Origin: UBA1672 sp964587815
GTDB taxonomy: Bacteria > Pseudomonadota > Alphaproteobacteria > Micavibrionales > Micavibrionaceae
Direction: 5' to 3'
Length of the DNA stretch: 64,000 nucleotides
NCBI GenBank assembly: GCA_964587815.1
Contig: CAZPMH010000009.1
Coordinates: 24,434 to 88,433 of the forward strand
The notes under the pieces were generated by a model. That model ran no database searches, had not been told where the DNA came from, and worked only from the letters and a program-made list of their open reading frames with translations. The first letter of the stretch is position 1, and every line of letters starts with the position of its first letter. Position numbers and translations under genes: made by a program. This document shows positions 52,138 through 62,600 of this stretch, piece after piece.

Positions 52138-53157
52138 ATGGCGTCTTTAGATATATTATTTCATACACTTCGAAACGATCTGTCTCATATATCGGGCGGC
52201 CGTGTTCTTTTTATGAATGCACGTTATCATGATGATTTGTTGTCGCTTTCTTCACACGCTGTTGATTTTTACCAACCTTTTAAACCTTCGGCTGATGCGC
52301 TTGAACAGGCGGGCTTTGATACTCGCAATCACTTAGCTTCTGGGGAGGGCGTATATGATATTGTTCTGATTGATGTACCGCAGAATATTTTGCATATGCG
52401 GTATCTCATCGCACGTGCGCTTAGGCTTCTAAGACCTGATGGTTTGTTGGTTTGCGCAGGTGATAATAACGCAGGTGGCAAAAGATTGGCCTCTATATTC
52501 AAAGACTTTGGGTTGTCGGTCGATCTTTCTGTTTCAAGAGATAAGGCGCGCTGTGTCGTCGCTCGTAACATAGAGGTTGAAGAAGAGGCTGTTGAAGAGG
52601 CGTTGTCTGCGGGGGGCGTTCAACGTGTTCTGGGCGGTGACTTTGTTTCGCAACCCGGCGTTTTCGGATGGGATAAGGTTGATCCCGGGTCTAAAATTTT
52701 GACCGATTTTATTCCGTCGGGCTTGTCCGGGGCGGGTGCCGATTTTGGCTGTGGTTACGGGTACTTATCGCGTTTTGTTTTATCTGAATGTGCGGGTGTA
52801 AAACAATTTTCATGTATTGATGCTGATTACCACGCTTTGAAACTGTGCGAAAAAAACCTGTATAGCTTGGATCAAAGCGTTTCATATATGTGGGAGGATT
52901 TAACGCATTTACAAAGCGAGCTTCAACACCTTGATTTTGTTATTATGAACCCGCCGTTTCATATGGGTAAAAAAACAGATATTTCTATAGGAAAATCGTT
53001 TATTGATACGGCAAGTTCCGTATTAAAAAAAAGCGGGCGATTGTTTATGGTTTCGAACGTGCATTTACCTTATGAGGATGTTTTGGCCAGTCAATTTGAC
53101 CGTGTCATTAAGCATCACGAAGGGCGCGGGTTCAAGGTTCATGAGGCGATCAAGTGA
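52138..53157 (+). CDS. RsmC-like class I methyltransferase
   Basis: A 339-residue protein with the RsmC two-domain pattern: a degenerate N-terminal methyltransferase fold (YDIVLIDVPQNILHMRYLIA) and an active C-terminal one. SAM motif is GADFGCGYGYLSRFV and the catalytic NPPF motif is in FVIMNPPFHMG. RsmC methylates G1207 of 16S rRNA (m2G); RlmG on 23S rRNA is a close relative and cannot be excluded. It is convergent with the ATPase gene. Confidence 0.82.
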   Translation: MASLDILFHTLRNDLSHISGGRVLFMNARYHDDLLSLSSHAVDFYQPFKPSADALEQAGFDTRNHLASGEGVYDIVLIDVPQNILHMRYLIARALRLLRPDGLLVCAGDNNAGGKRLASIFKDFGLSVDLSVSRDKARCVVARNIEVEEEAVEEALSAGGVQRVLGGDFVSQPGVFGWDKVDPGSKILTDFIPSGLSGAGADFGCGYGYLSRFVLSECAGVKQFSCIDADYHALKLCEKNLYSLDQSVSYMWEDLTHLQSELQHLDFVIMNPPFHMGKKTDISIGKSFIDTASSVLKKSGRLFMVSNVHLPYEDVLASQFDRVIKHHEGRGFKVHEAIK

Positions 53158-53175
53158 CTCGGTTTTGGGTCGTGC

Positions 53176-54354
53176 CTATTGTGCTTCTTTCATTTTTTGT
53201 TCCAAGCGCGCGGCGACTTTTTCTGCCAAGCGTTCTTCGAGATCAGCGAGCTGGCCGTCCTTACCTTCTTGCGTGTCGTCGGAATCGTTGATCCGCTCTT
53301 CTTCGGATTTGCGTTCAGCAGCAAGCTCCGCTTGGAATGCCTTATCCATTTCAACGTCTTTCAGGTTGAGTGACGGATCGTAGGGTTGATCACCTTTATC
53401 GTCTTCTTTCTTCTCTATCAGACCCTCAAGAATAGCGACTTGTTCTTTTATCTTGTCGAGACCACGTTCATCATGCATGGCCTTTGCGTTAAGGCCTGTC
53501 TCGCGAGCGACCATGTAGTAAATCGATTCGTAACTGATTTCTTGATCTGTGCCGTGATGCATAACGTGATAGGCCATCGCGGCATCCGTTGTGATGATGG
53601 ATTTATCCGGTTGGTTTCTTTTGCGCATATGCTCCTCTGTCAAATGAACGATCAGCATAAGCTGCTCATTAGAAAGAGTCACCTTATGGTGCTTTTCGAG
53701 GCCGGGGCGCAAGGCTTTCATAATTGTGTATGTTTCCTCGATATTCGGTGTTTTTAGGAACACTTTTTGGAAACGTCTGTCCATGGCGGGGTCTTTGGCG
53801 ACATACATTCGGAATTCGTCCAAGGTTGTCGCGCCGATAACAAGCAAGTCACCTGCGGTCAGATATGGTTTGATCGTATCTGAGAGACCTGCGTAAGAAC
53901 TCCCGATACAATCAGGCATGATTTGGTGAATTTCGTCCATGAATATAATGATTCTCGGGGCATCGGGGTCGTGGTAGCGCTCTGCAATACCTTTACAAAG
54001 GGGTAGGAAGCGATCTTGGAATTCTGCGCGTGATGACGTCCCTGAGGCCATACGTGCCAAGTCCAGTTCGATGACACGCGCGTTCTTTAAATATTCAGGC
54101 ACATCACCTTTTACGATTTCTTGTGCAAGACCAACGACGGCGGCGGTTTTACCTACACCGGCAGGGGCCAAGAAACACACGTTTTTACGACCTTTTTGTA
54201 GCAAGATGAGAATGCAGTCGCTGATTTCTTTTTCGCGACCTGTAATCGGACCGTATCGCCCTTCACGTTCAAGTTGTGTGAAGTCGACGCAATAGTTTTT
54301 GATCAAATCTTCTAATACGTCATCAGGTACGAGGTAGTCCCATTTTTTTGTCAT
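53176..54354 (-). CDS. Single-ring ClpA/B-like AAA+ ATPase, 392 aa
   Basis: The N-terminal two-thirds match the first ATPase ring (D1) of Clp/Hsp100 proteins: GPITGREKEISDCILILLQK, Walker A LAPAGVGKTAAVVGLA, Walker B IIIFMDEIHQIM, sensor VIGATTLDEFRMY, and the arginine-finger region DRRFQKVFL. The Clp N-domain, D2 ring and ClpP-binding loop are all missing. The last 100 residues are highly charged coiled coil. It may be a stand-alone remodelling ATPase; its substrate is unknown. Confidence 0.85.
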   Translation of the reverse strand: MTKKWDYLVPDDVLEDLIKNYCVDFTQLEREGRYGPITGREKEISDCILILLQKGRKNVCFLAPAGVGKTAAVVGLAQEIVKGDVPEYLKNARVIELDLARMASGTSSRAEFQDRFLPLCKGIAERYHDPDAPRIIIFMDEIHQIMPDCIGSSYAGLSDTIKPYLTAGDLLVIGATTLDEFRMYVAKDPAMDRRFQKVFLKTPNIEETYTIMKALRPGLEKHHKVTLSNEQLMLIVHLTEEHMRKRNQPDKSIITTDAAMAYHVMHHGTDQEISYESIYYMVARETGLNAKAMHDERGLDKIKEQVAILEGLIEKKEDDKGDQPYDPSLNLKDVEMDKAFQAELAAERKSEEERINDSDDTQEGKDGQLADLEERLAEKVAARLEQKMKEAQ

Positions 54355-54451
54355 GTCTTACTCTTATGTTTTGGCCTGTTTGCGTTTATAAGCACTCGGC
54401 TTTGATCGTCTTTATACTCTATTGTTATTTAATAATTTACTAAGCGGTAAA

Positions 54452-55354
54452 TCAAGGTTTGACGAAATGTTTCTCATTTATGCCTTGTGCGTATAGGGCT
54501 GCGGTTAAATCGCCGTAGCGAATGTTGTTGGTTAATTCTTCGCGCACTGACGGTTTTGCGTGATATCCGATACCGAGCCCCGCTTTTTTGAGCATAGGCA
54601 GGTCGTTCGCACCATCTCCGATGGTCAGGCAATCCTCATAGGTTATGCCAAGTTCTTCGATATATTGATTGAGGAAGTCGACTTTAGCGTGTTTATCGAG
54701 GATCGGTTCGACCACATTGCCCGTCAATTTATTATTCATGATTTCAAGTGTGTTGCCGTGGTTATGGTGGAAGTCACATTGCGCGCCGATTGCGGAGGTA
54801 AAGTGCGTAAAACCGCCTGAAACAAGAACGCATGTGGCGCCGTTTTCGCGCATTGTTTTTACAAATTCTATTGCACCCGGGTTCAATTCTGTTTCGCTTA
54901 AAGTTGCCTGCAGCGCGGTTTCTTCCAGGCCTTTCAGCAAGCCAACGCGTTCACGCAAGGCATTGTGAAAATCCAACTCACCGTTCATAGCGCGCGCGGT
55001 GATTTCAGACACCTGATCTTTAATACCAACATAGGCGGCAAGTTCGTCGAGCGTTTCGGTTGATGCGATTGTCGAATCCATATCGGCAAGCAGAAGTTTT
55101 TTCTGGCGATTCTCATTTTTTGTAATAAAGAAATCGATTCGGTCTTTTGCGAGTTCATCCGCGATATGTGCAATCAGAACGGATGACGCGTTTATGGGAA
55201 TGCCTGCCTCGGCGGCCTTCTTTTTTTTCAGCCAGATAATGTCGCTTGAAAAATCAATATTGTAATGACCCAAAATGTGAGCCAGTCTTTTAAAATGCTT
55301 TTCAGTCAACGGTTTTTTCGGGTCGGAAGAGACAAGGGTTAGTACGTGGCCCAT
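54452..55354 (-). CDS. serB: Phosphoserine phosphatase
   Basis: Last step of serine synthesis: O-phosphoserine to serine. The HAD motif DMDSTIASTETLDELAAYVG gives the nucleophile and acid aspartates. CVLVSGGFTHF carries motif II, and TIGDGANDLPMLKKAGLGIG carries motifs III and IV. The 300-residue length includes an N-terminal ACT-like domain of about 75 residues. It is close to serC but divergent from it. Confidence 0.95.
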   Translation of the reverse strand: MGHVLTLVSSDPKKPLTEKHFKRLAHILGHYNIDFSSDIIWLKKKKAAEAGIPINASSVLIAHIADELAKDRIDFFITKNENRQKKLLLADMDSTIASTETLDELAAYVGIKDQVSEITARAMNGELDFHNALRERVGLLKGLEETALQATLSETELNPGAIEFVKTMRENGATCVLVSGGFTHFTSAIGAQCDFHHNHGNTLEIMNNKLTGNVVEPILDKHAKVDFLNQYIEELGITYEDCLTIGDGANDLPMLKKAGLGIGYHAKPSVREELTNNIRYGDLTAALYAQGINEKHFVKP

Positions 55355-55452
55355 CTTTTCATAATTCCTTTGTTTGCTTCAATTTCCGTGCGCGTCGTAA
55401 AAATAACTTGCTCGCACGGCTCAAATTCCGTATCGCTTAAGACTTAGTTTTA

Positions 55453-55485
55453 AGTGCAGTGCAATACAAAAGGTGTTTCTGCACT
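55453..55485. promoter_or_regulatory. Inverted repeat in the serB-serC intergenic region
   Basis: AGTGCAG (55453-55459) pairs perfectly with CTGCACT (55479-55485) over a 19-base loop. It lies 32 bases ahead of the serC start, between two divergent serine genes. It could be an operator for both or a leader hairpin. Confidence 0.4.
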
Positions 55486-55516
55486 GTATACAACATAGAA
55501 ATAAGGTCAAAATCAA

Positions 55517-56692
55517 ATGGAAAAGCCGTTTACAAAACCGAAAAACCCTAACTTCTCTTCAGGGCCCTGTTCCAAACGACCGGGCTGGAGCTTTGAGGCT
55601 TTGTCGGGCGCTATGCTCGGGCGTTCACACCGTGCGGGGCCTTTGAAAGCGCAGTTGAAAGAGGTTATTGAAACGCATCGTGAGATTTTGGGCATTCCTG
55701 AAGATTATAAGATCGGTATTGTGCCTGCCTCTGATACGGGTGCGTATGAGATGGCGATGTGGTCGATGCTTGGTGCGCGCGGCGTTGATATTTTTGCGTG
55801 GGAGAGTTTTTCGGATGGATGGCTGAAAGATGCGGTTAATCATTTGAAATTGGATGACGTTAAAACGTATGAAGCGGATTATGGCGCGTTGCCAGATATG
55901 AGCAAAGCTGATCCTGCGCGTGATTGTTTGTTTGTTTGGAACGGGACGACATCAGGCGTGCGTGTGCCAAATGGGGATTGGATATCGGATACGCGTGAAG
56001 GACTGACCTTCTGTGATGCGACGTCTGCGGTTTTTGCTTATGACATGCCGTGGGAGAAGTTGGATGTGACAACATGGAGTTGGCAGAAAGTCTTAGGCGG
56101 GGAAGCTGCGCACGGTATGCTGGTTCTTTCGCCGCGTGCGGTTGAACGTTTGGAGAGCTTCACCCCTGAAAATCGCCCGTTGCCGAAAATTTTCCGTATG
56201 ACGAAGAAGGGTAAATTGATTAACGGCATCTTTGAAGGGGCGACAATTAACACCCCGTCGATGCTTGCGGTTGCGGATTGTCTGGATGCGTTGAATTGGG
56301 TGAAATCGACAGGCGGCGTTGAGGGTAGTATTTCACGTGCGGAAAAGAATTTCGAAGCGATTGATTCTTGGGTTGCCGAGCATGATTGGATTGATTTCTT
56401 AGCCGAAGATGATGCAACGCGCTCTATTACATCTGTGTGCTTGAAAATTACAGATGAGTGGTTTGAGGGGCTTAATGATGCGGACAAGATGCCGTTTATT
56501 AAGGGTATGTGTAAGTTGCTGGATGAAGAGGGCGCGGCACATGATATCGCAGGGTATCGCGATGCGCCTGCGGGGCTTCGTATTTGGTGCGGTGCGACTG
56601 TTGAAGTGACCGATGTTCAGGCGTTGTTGCCATGGATTGAGTGGGCCTTTAACACGGCAAAGCAGAGTTTGAAGGAAAAAGAGGCGGCTTAA
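55517..56692 (+). CDS. serC: Phosphoserine aminotransferase
   Basis: Converts 3-phosphohydroxypyruvate and glutamate to O-phosphoserine using PLP. The 391-residue product begins with NPNFSSGPCSKRPGWSFEAL and contains YKIGIVPASDTGAYEMAMWS. The PLP lysine is in TWSWQKVLGGEAAHGMLVLS, followed by NTPSMLAVADCLDALNWV. This is the longer alphaproteobacterial-type SerC. The AAGGT site and ATG at 55517 are well placed. Confidence 0.94.
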   Translation: MEKPFTKPKNPNFSSGPCSKRPGWSFEALSGAMLGRSHRAGPLKAQLKEVIETHREILGIPEDYKIGIVPASDTGAYEMAMWSMLGARGVDIFAWESFSDGWLKDAVNHLKLDDVKTYEADYGALPDMSKADPARDCLFVWNGTTSGVRVPNGDWISDTREGLTFCDATSAVFAYDMPWEKLDVTTWSWQKVLGGEAAHGMLVLSPRAVERLESFTPENRPLPKIFRMTKKGKLINGIFEGATINTPSMLAVADCLDALNWVKSTGGVEGSISRAEKNFEAIDSWVAEHDWIDFLAEDDATRSITSVCLKITDEWFEGLNDADKMPFIKGMCKLLDEEGAAHDIAGYRDAPAGLRIWCGATVEVTDVQALLPWIEWAFNTAKQSLKEKEAA

Positions 56693-56720
56693 ATTTTTGT
56701 CGTAAAAAACCAGTCTTATT

Positions 56721-56751
56721 AAAAAAGGAGCGGGTTCGTGCCGCTCCTTTT
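56721..56751. terminator. Bidirectional terminator between serC and the DUF481 gene
   Basis: GGAGCGG (56727-56733) and CCGCTCC (56741-56747) form a stem flanked by six A on the left and four T on the right, between convergent genes. Confidence 0.85.
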
Positions 56752-56787
56752 CGTTTGTGCTTGTTTATGCCTGTTTATGGCGAGTCA

Positions 56788-57561
56788 CTAAAATTCGTAG
56801 CCGAGTTTTAGTGTGTATCTTACGTCGCTTTCACGCGCGCCTTCGGCCGGGTCGTTATCCCAGTCAAAGTCGATTTGTGCGGTTCCTGTGATGACCTTAG
56901 CAATCGGGAAGCGAACGCCTGTTTCGCCGTTGTAGAGGAAGCCCTCGACATCATCGACGGGAAGCGATGTGTCATGTTTGTAGAAGACCTGAATTGTATC
57001 TTCGATCAGTTTTTGGTCGTAATCTACGCCCCAAGACACTGCGGCCGACTCTTCAACATCGCCGCCTTCGGTTTCTTCCTTGATGTAATCAAGGCCGAGG
57101 CGTGTTGAGAGGTTTAGAGGCTCGCTTTCATAAAATTGATATCCGACATAAGGACCGACCTTCAGGCGGTAGTCCAAATCTGCCAGATCATCCACTTCGT
57201 AGCTTGCGCGGCCACCATAGAAGAGTTTGTCATTCACAAAGCGATCATATTCACCATAGGCAATATACTCGTTTTGTGTTTCTTCGCCTTCATCTTCGGC
57301 GTAATAAATTTCCGCACCGACGGTATAGCGGTTTTTCTTTGTGCGTGCTGATGTTCTGCCGTCCAAGGAAACCGCCTTCTTATTGGTGTTGCCGTCTGTC
57401 AACAGCCCGCCGAAATTTATGCGCCCTGACCATTTCAGGTTTGATGCGTTGTCTTCGCTTGTGCTTTGCACTTGTTCTTGCGCGTAGCTTGTTGTTGCTG
57501 TCGTGATGCTTGCAATTGTTACCAAACCTGCGCTCAACAGAAATGTTCTCATGGAAACCAT
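56788..57561 (-). CDS. DUF481 outer-membrane beta-barrel protein
   Basis: A 257-residue protein with a signal peptide (residues 1-27, ending SYA) and a barrel with alternating polar/hydrophobic strands. WSGRINFGGLLTDGNTNKKA is the typical DUF481 opening. The C-terminal residue is Phe in LKLGYEF, the signal for BAM-dependent insertion. Strongly acidic loops (EDEGEETQNE) face outside. Function unknown. An AGAGGAT site lies ahead of the ATG at 57561. Confidence 0.87.
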   Translation of the reverse strand: MVSMRTFLLSAGLVTIASITTATTSYAQEQVQSTSEDNASNLKWSGRINFGGLLTDGNTNKKAVSLDGRTSARTKKNRYTVGAEIYYAEDEGEETQNEYIAYGEYDRFVNDKLFYGGRASYEVDDLADLDYRLKVGPYVGYQFYESEPLNLSTRLGLDYIKEETEGGDVEESAAVSWGVDYDQKLIEDTIQVFYKHDTSLPVDDVEGFLYNGETGVRFPIAKVITGTAQIDFDWDNDPAEGARESDVRYTLKLGYEF

Positions 57562-57623
57562 GTTATCCTCTCTTGTAATTTTTTGATTGCGGCACGTTAC
57601 AATATGTTCATCTGAAAGCCCAG

Positions 57624-57672
57624 AGCATTTTTAATGCTTTACAATTTTGCCAAACCTCCTTAATGGTGGAGG
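57624..57672. promoter_or_regulatory. Paired hairpins in the DUF481-serA intergenic region
   Basis: AGCATT-TTT-AATGCT (57624-57638) and CCTCC (57655-57659) / GGAGG (57668-57672) lie between divergent genes, the second about 40 bases before the serA start. They may be leader structures or operator half-sites; no riboswitch family is recognised. Confidence 0.35.
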
Positions 57673-57710
57673 CCTGTTTACCTAAACAAGACAAAATTAG
57701 GAGTAAAATG

Positions 57711-59291
57711 ATGGTAAAAGTATTAATCAGCGATAAGCTGGACCCCTTGGCTGTGGAGATTTTTGAAAAGAACGGTATCACTGTTGATTTCAAACCCGGC
57801 CTTTCCCCCGAAGAACAATTAGAGATTATCGACCAGTATGACGGGCTTGCGATTCGTTCTGCGACTAAAGTCACTGCAGAGATGATTGAAAAGGGCGCGA
57901 ACCTTAAAGTGGTCGGCCGTGCAGGCATTGGTGTTGATAATGTCGATATTCCGGCGGCCACGGCAAAAGGTATTGTTGTCATGAACACGCCGTTCGGTAA
58001 TTCTATTACCACTGCGGAGCACGCGATTTCCATGATGATGTCTTTGGCGCGCGATATTCCGCAGGCCAATGAAAGCACGCATGCGGGCAAATGGGAAAAG
58101 AAACGTTTCATGGGAACGGAGCTTTATAATAAGACGTGCGGTGTTATCGGGTGCGGTAATATCGGATCAATTGCCGCGGATCGTGCGCTGGGCTTGAGAA
58201 TGAAGGTTATTGCGTATGATCCGTTTTTGACCGAAGAGCGCGCGGCTGATCTGGGGGTTGAGAAGGTTGAGTTGGATGAGCTTTATAAGCGTTCCGATTT
58301 CATCACAATCCACGTACCGAAGAATGAGCATACATCAGGTCTTCTTAATAAGGATGCGTTTTCAAAAATGAAGGACGGTGTGCGTATTGTGAATTGTGCG
58401 CGCGGCGGCATTATTGTTGAGGCTGATTTAAAAGAGGCGTTGGACTCAGGTAAGGTTGCTGGTGCGGCGTTGGATGTGTTTGAGGTCGAGCCTGCAAAAG
58501 AAAATGCTCTGTTCGGATATGACAATGTCATTTGTACGCCACATTTGGGCGCGGCAACGAAAGAGGCGCAAGTGAACGTAGCCTTGCAGGTTGCGGAACA
58601 AATGTCGGATTACTTGACGAAGGGTGCGGTCATGAACGCGCTGAATATGCCGTCTATTTCAGCAGAAGATGCGCCGAAGCTGAAGCCTTATCTTAAGCTG
58701 GCGTCACAGCTTGGTGAATTTGCAGGGCAGATTACCGAGCATGCGATCAAGAGTATTGAGATCGAATATAAGGGTACGGTTACGGCCGTCAATACTGATC
58801 CGATTACATCGACATTGATTGCGCATCTTTTGGGCGCGCAGATGGAGAGTGTGAATATGGTCAATGCGATGCAGATTGCAGAGAGCCGAGGTATTCAAAT
58901 TAAGCAGAGCTATGATAATGACGGCCAGAACTGGCGCTCCATGATTAATGTGATCATTAAAACGTCAGAGCGCGAGCGGAATGTGACAGGAACCTTGTTT
59001 ACAGGCAAGGAGCCGCGAATCGTTAACATCGAAGGTGTGCCGATTGAGGTGGCTTTGTGTGAGGACATGTTGTTTATCCGTAATGAGGATAAACCCGGCC
59101 TTATCGGAAAGCTTGGAACGGTGCTTGCCGAGGCGGGGCAGAATATTGCAGACTTTCGCTTGGGTCGTAAAGTCAGCGGTGACACGGCGATTTGTCTTGT
59201 TTCTCTCGATGCGCCATTGCCTGATTCGGTGTTTAAAGATGTATCAGCTTTACCTTATATAAAAAGCGCGAAGCTTTTGAATTTTAAATAA
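57711..59291 (+). CDS. serA: D-3-phosphoglycerate dehydrogenase
   Basis: First step of serine synthesis: 3-phosphoglycerate to 3-phosphohydroxypyruvate with NAD. From the ATG at 57711 (AGGAG seven bases ahead) the protein has 526 residues, the long form. It shows GRAGIGVDNVDIPAATAKGI, cofactor loop VIGCGNIGSIAADRALGL, active-site stretches NCARGGIIVEADL and TPHLGAATKEAQVNVALQVA, then the ASB domain and a C-terminal ACT domain (IRNEDKPGLIGKLGTVLAEA). The ACT domain allows feedback control by serine. An ATG three bases upstream is too close to the ribosome site. Confidence 0.95.
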   Translation: MVKVLISDKLDPLAVEIFEKNGITVDFKPGLSPEEQLEIIDQYDGLAIRSATKVTAEMIEKGANLKVVGRAGIGVDNVDIPAATAKGIVVMNTPFGNSITTAEHAISMMMSLARDIPQANESTHAGKWEKKRFMGTELYNKTCGVIGCGNIGSIAADRALGLRMKVIAYDPFLTEERAADLGVEKVELDELYKRSDFITIHVPKNEHTSGLLNKDAFSKMKDGVRIVNCARGGIIVEADLKEALDSGKVAGAALDVFEVEPAKENALFGYDNVICTPHLGAATKEAQVNVALQVAEQMSDYLTKGAVMNALNMPSISAEDAPKLKPYLKLASQLGEFAGQITEHAIKSIEIEYKGTVTAVNTDPITSTLIAHLLGAQMESVNMVNAMQIAESRGIQIKQSYDNDGQNWRSMINVIIKTSERERNVTGTLFTGKEPRIVNIEGVPIEVALCEDMLFIRNEDKPGLIGKLGTVLAEAGQNIADFRLGRKVSGDTAICLVSLDAPLPDSVFKDVSALPYIKSAKLLNFK

Positions 59292-59324
59292 AAATTCAGC
59301 CTCGTATAATCAAAATCTTGACAG

Positions 59325-59353
59325 CAGTGTCTGCATTTCGTATGCAGACACTG
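59325..59353 (+). terminator. Perfect 12-bp hairpin after serA
   Basis: CAGTGTCTGCAT (59325-59336) pairs perfectly with ATGCAGACACTG (59342-59353) around the loop TTCGT, followed by an AT-rich but not pure T tract. It is placed as a serA terminator; an operator role is possible. Confidence 0.65.
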
Positions 59354-59529
59354 TTATTATATTGTTGATAAGTTTTTTTTGTTGAAACCTTGCGTTTTGA
59401 ATACAAAAAAATCGTGTACCTTGCTTAAAGATGCAGGGCTGAAATGTTGGTTTTTGAAGGGCTTATGTTTCATCCATGTTGTCTATTTGTAACATTGTTG
59501 TAGGTGTTACTTTGTTTTTCATAATAACT

Positions 59530-59559
59530 TTGACAAGAGCAGGTCGAGTTTGCTAAAAA
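59530..59559 (+). promoter_or_regulatory. Putative promoter of the adhesin gene
   Basis: A perfect TTGACA (59530-59535) is followed 18 bases later by TAAAAA (59554-59559, four of six). The start codon is about 100 bases downstream. Confidence 0.5.
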
Positions 59560-59656
59560 GTGCACATAATTAACACAATATTAACTATTTTAGGCATGGC
59601 GGAAATCCATGTAGAGCGTACCATTAAATTAAGTACTGATTTAGGAGAGTAAAAAA

Positions 59657-62600
59657 ATGGCCAATCCACGCAAGGGTGTAAGCGAAAAAGCAGTAAAGGG
59701 TGAGGGGAAAGAATTAGATGATGCGATTTGCGAGGTTGAGCTTCGTGCGGTTGTCGAAAATGTGTCTCTTGCAGAGTTGGCTGATGAATTGAAATTAACG
59801 TTACCGGAAGGTGGTCTTGATCTGGGTTTGGCTCAGTCAGAAATTGACGGCCTTAATGGTGAAGAGTACGCGCAGCTTGACGTGACGTCTGATGGTAGTG
59901 GTGAAGAGCCGGGTGTTGCTGAAAGAGCAGAAGAGCTGCTTGAAGTGATTATTGATGAAGCTGCAGAAGCCGCAAAGGTTGAGCCGCAGGCTGGTGGCGA
60001 TAGCTCTCCTAATTCCGGTGCGCAAGGGTCTGCTCCTGACTCTGCCGGTGGCTATGGTATTCAAAGTGATGTGAACCCTGCTGACTTTGTGAGTGCCGTT
60101 GATGTTGGTCCGCTTGGTGAGACTGAATTGGTTTACGGTGTGCAAACCGATGATGATGAATTATTCTTCCGTGATTTTAATGATGAAGAGGGCGGAGTAG
60201 AAGTTCCGCCTTTAGATCCTATTATTGAGATTGGTGATTTCCAGGTTCTGGAAGATGGTAGCGTTACTGCTGTTGGCTTTGCTGATCGCAGCGAAGAGGG
60301 TACTGAGCTCACTGTTGTTATTTCAGGTATTCCTGAGGGGTGGGATGTCACAAACGGGGCGTTCGACGGTGAAGGAAATTCGATTGGTGAGGGTGTCTTT
60401 GACCCTGAAGCGGGAACATGGACTTTTGTCGTTGGTGAGGGAAGCTTTACAGGTGGCCCGATTTTCACACCACCAGCAGATAGCGATGTTGATGCGCTAG
60501 ACTTATTCTTTACGGCGACTGAATTTAATCCTGAAACAGGAGCGTCAGGCGAAACGGCACAATCTTTTGACATTATTGTTGATGGTGTCGCGGATGAACC
60601 TGATGTGGTTGCAGAAGATGTATCAGGTGACGAAGGTGCGAGCCTTGAAGTTGATATTGCTGCACAAACAGGTGAAGAGATTAACGGTACGACTGATGGG
60701 TCAGAAGTGATCACGGGTTACCAGATTTCAGGTGTTCCTGAGGGGTTCACGCTTTCTGCGGGAACAGAGATTTCACCGGGCACTTACGAATTAACACCCG
60801 AAGAGATTGAGGGTTTGACAATCACGCCCGATGATCCGAATTTCTCAGGCTCTATCAGTCTGACAACAACCGTGTTTACGACAGATGTTCCAACAGATGC
60901 GGGCTTTGACTCTACAAATAATGATGCGCAAGCATCTGACCCGTTCACATTGACATGGGCAGGTGTTGCTGACGAGCCTGAGCTAGACGTTTCCGATGCG
61001 ATTGTTTCAGAAGATTCTTCGGTTGAAATTCCTGTTTCTGCGTCTTTGACAGATACAGACGGTTCTGAATTCTTAACGATCACGATTGATGGTGTTCCTG
61101 AAGGTTGGGGCTTTGACGCGGATGGCGCGGTTGAAGTCTCTCCGGGCGTTTATGAGATCGTTCTAGAGCCAGGCGTTGATTTTGACGGTTCATTTACGTT
61201 GACGCCACCAGCGGACAGCGATGTTGATTTGAACGGTTTGACGATCAGCGCAACATCGACAGAGGTGGGCACAGAAAGCAGCGCGACTGTCTCACAAGAC
61301 ATTGATGTTGTGGTTGACGCGGTTGCGGATGATGCAGATGTTGACGCAGAAGATGCTACCGGTTTGCAAGACACGCCTTTGGCGATCGATGTTGAAGGTT
61401 TTGCGGGCGATACAGACGGCTCCGAAACTGTCACAGAATTCCAGATTTCAGGTGTTCCTGAGGGCTTCACGCTTTCTGCGGGAACAGAAGTTGAGCCAGG
61501 TGTTTATGTTTTGACGCCTGAGGAGCTGGAAGGCTTAACAATTACGCCTCCTGAAGGGTTTGTCGGTAGTGTCGATCTAACGGCGACTGTGTTCACATCT
61601 GAAAACCCCGTTGATGGTGAAGAAAATACAGAAGATAACACGGCGAGTGACTCGGAAGTCTTTACTGTGACATGGCAGCCGATTGCTGTGCCACCTGAGG
61701 TAACCGTTAATGCAGGCGCTGATGAAGCGTTTGTTGATGAGGACGGCTCTGTTGAGGTGCCTCTTGTTGCAACACTTAATGGTGCGGGCGAAGAAGTTCT
61801 GGCTGTTGTTGTATCAGGTATCGATCCAAGCTGGGGCGTTGATGCGCCGATTGGTGAATTTGATACTGAGGCGGGCACGTATACTGTAACGTTGGAGCCG
61901 GGTCAGTCGCTTGATACGGTTTTGACATTTACTCCCCCTGCGGACAGCGATGTTGATTTGACAGGTTTGAGCGTGGTTGCGACAGCTGTTGATACAATAA
62001 CAGAAACAAGTGCAAGCTCAGAGCCGGTTGGTTTTGATATTATCGTTGATGCGATTGCGGACGAGCCCGACGTGGTTGCGGACGATGTATCCGGTGATGA
62101 AGGTGCGAGCCTTGAGGTTGATATTGCTGCGCAAACAGGCGAAGAGGTTAACGGTACGACCGATGGGTCTGAGGTTATCACAGGTTACCAGATTTCAGGT
62201 GTTCCTGAGGGTTTTACGCTTTCTGCAGGCACAGAAATTTCACCGGGTACTTATGAGTTGACGCCTGAAGAAATCGCAGGTTTGACAATCACGCCGAATG
62301 ATCCGAATTTCTCGGGCTCTATCAGTCTGACAACAACTGTATTTACAGAGGAAACGGTAACAGATGGTGAATCTGATACATCAGATAATACGGCTGAGGC
62401 ATCTGACCCGTTCACATTGACATGGGCAGGCGTTGCGGATGAGCCTGAGTTAGAGGTTTCTGATGCGATTGTGTCGGAAGATTCTTCGGTTGAAATTCCT
62501 GTTTCTGCGTCTTTGACAGATACAGACGGTTCTGAATTCTTAACGATCACGATTGATGGTGTTCCTGAAGGTTGGGGCTTTGACGCGGATGGCGCGGTTG

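Larger units (their letters stand above)
59292..59656. other. 365-bp gene-free gap between serA and the adhesin gene
   Basis: AT-rich and without a convincing gene. It holds the perfect hairpin at 59325-59353, a promoter candidate at 59530-59559, a small CATGG/CCATG hairpin near 59593-59609, and the AGGAGAG ribosome site before 59657. Nothing else stands out. Confidence 0.6.

Noticed and set aside
55453..55516. Riboswitch ahead of serC
   Set aside because: Only one simple inverted repeat; no conserved riboswitch core recognised.
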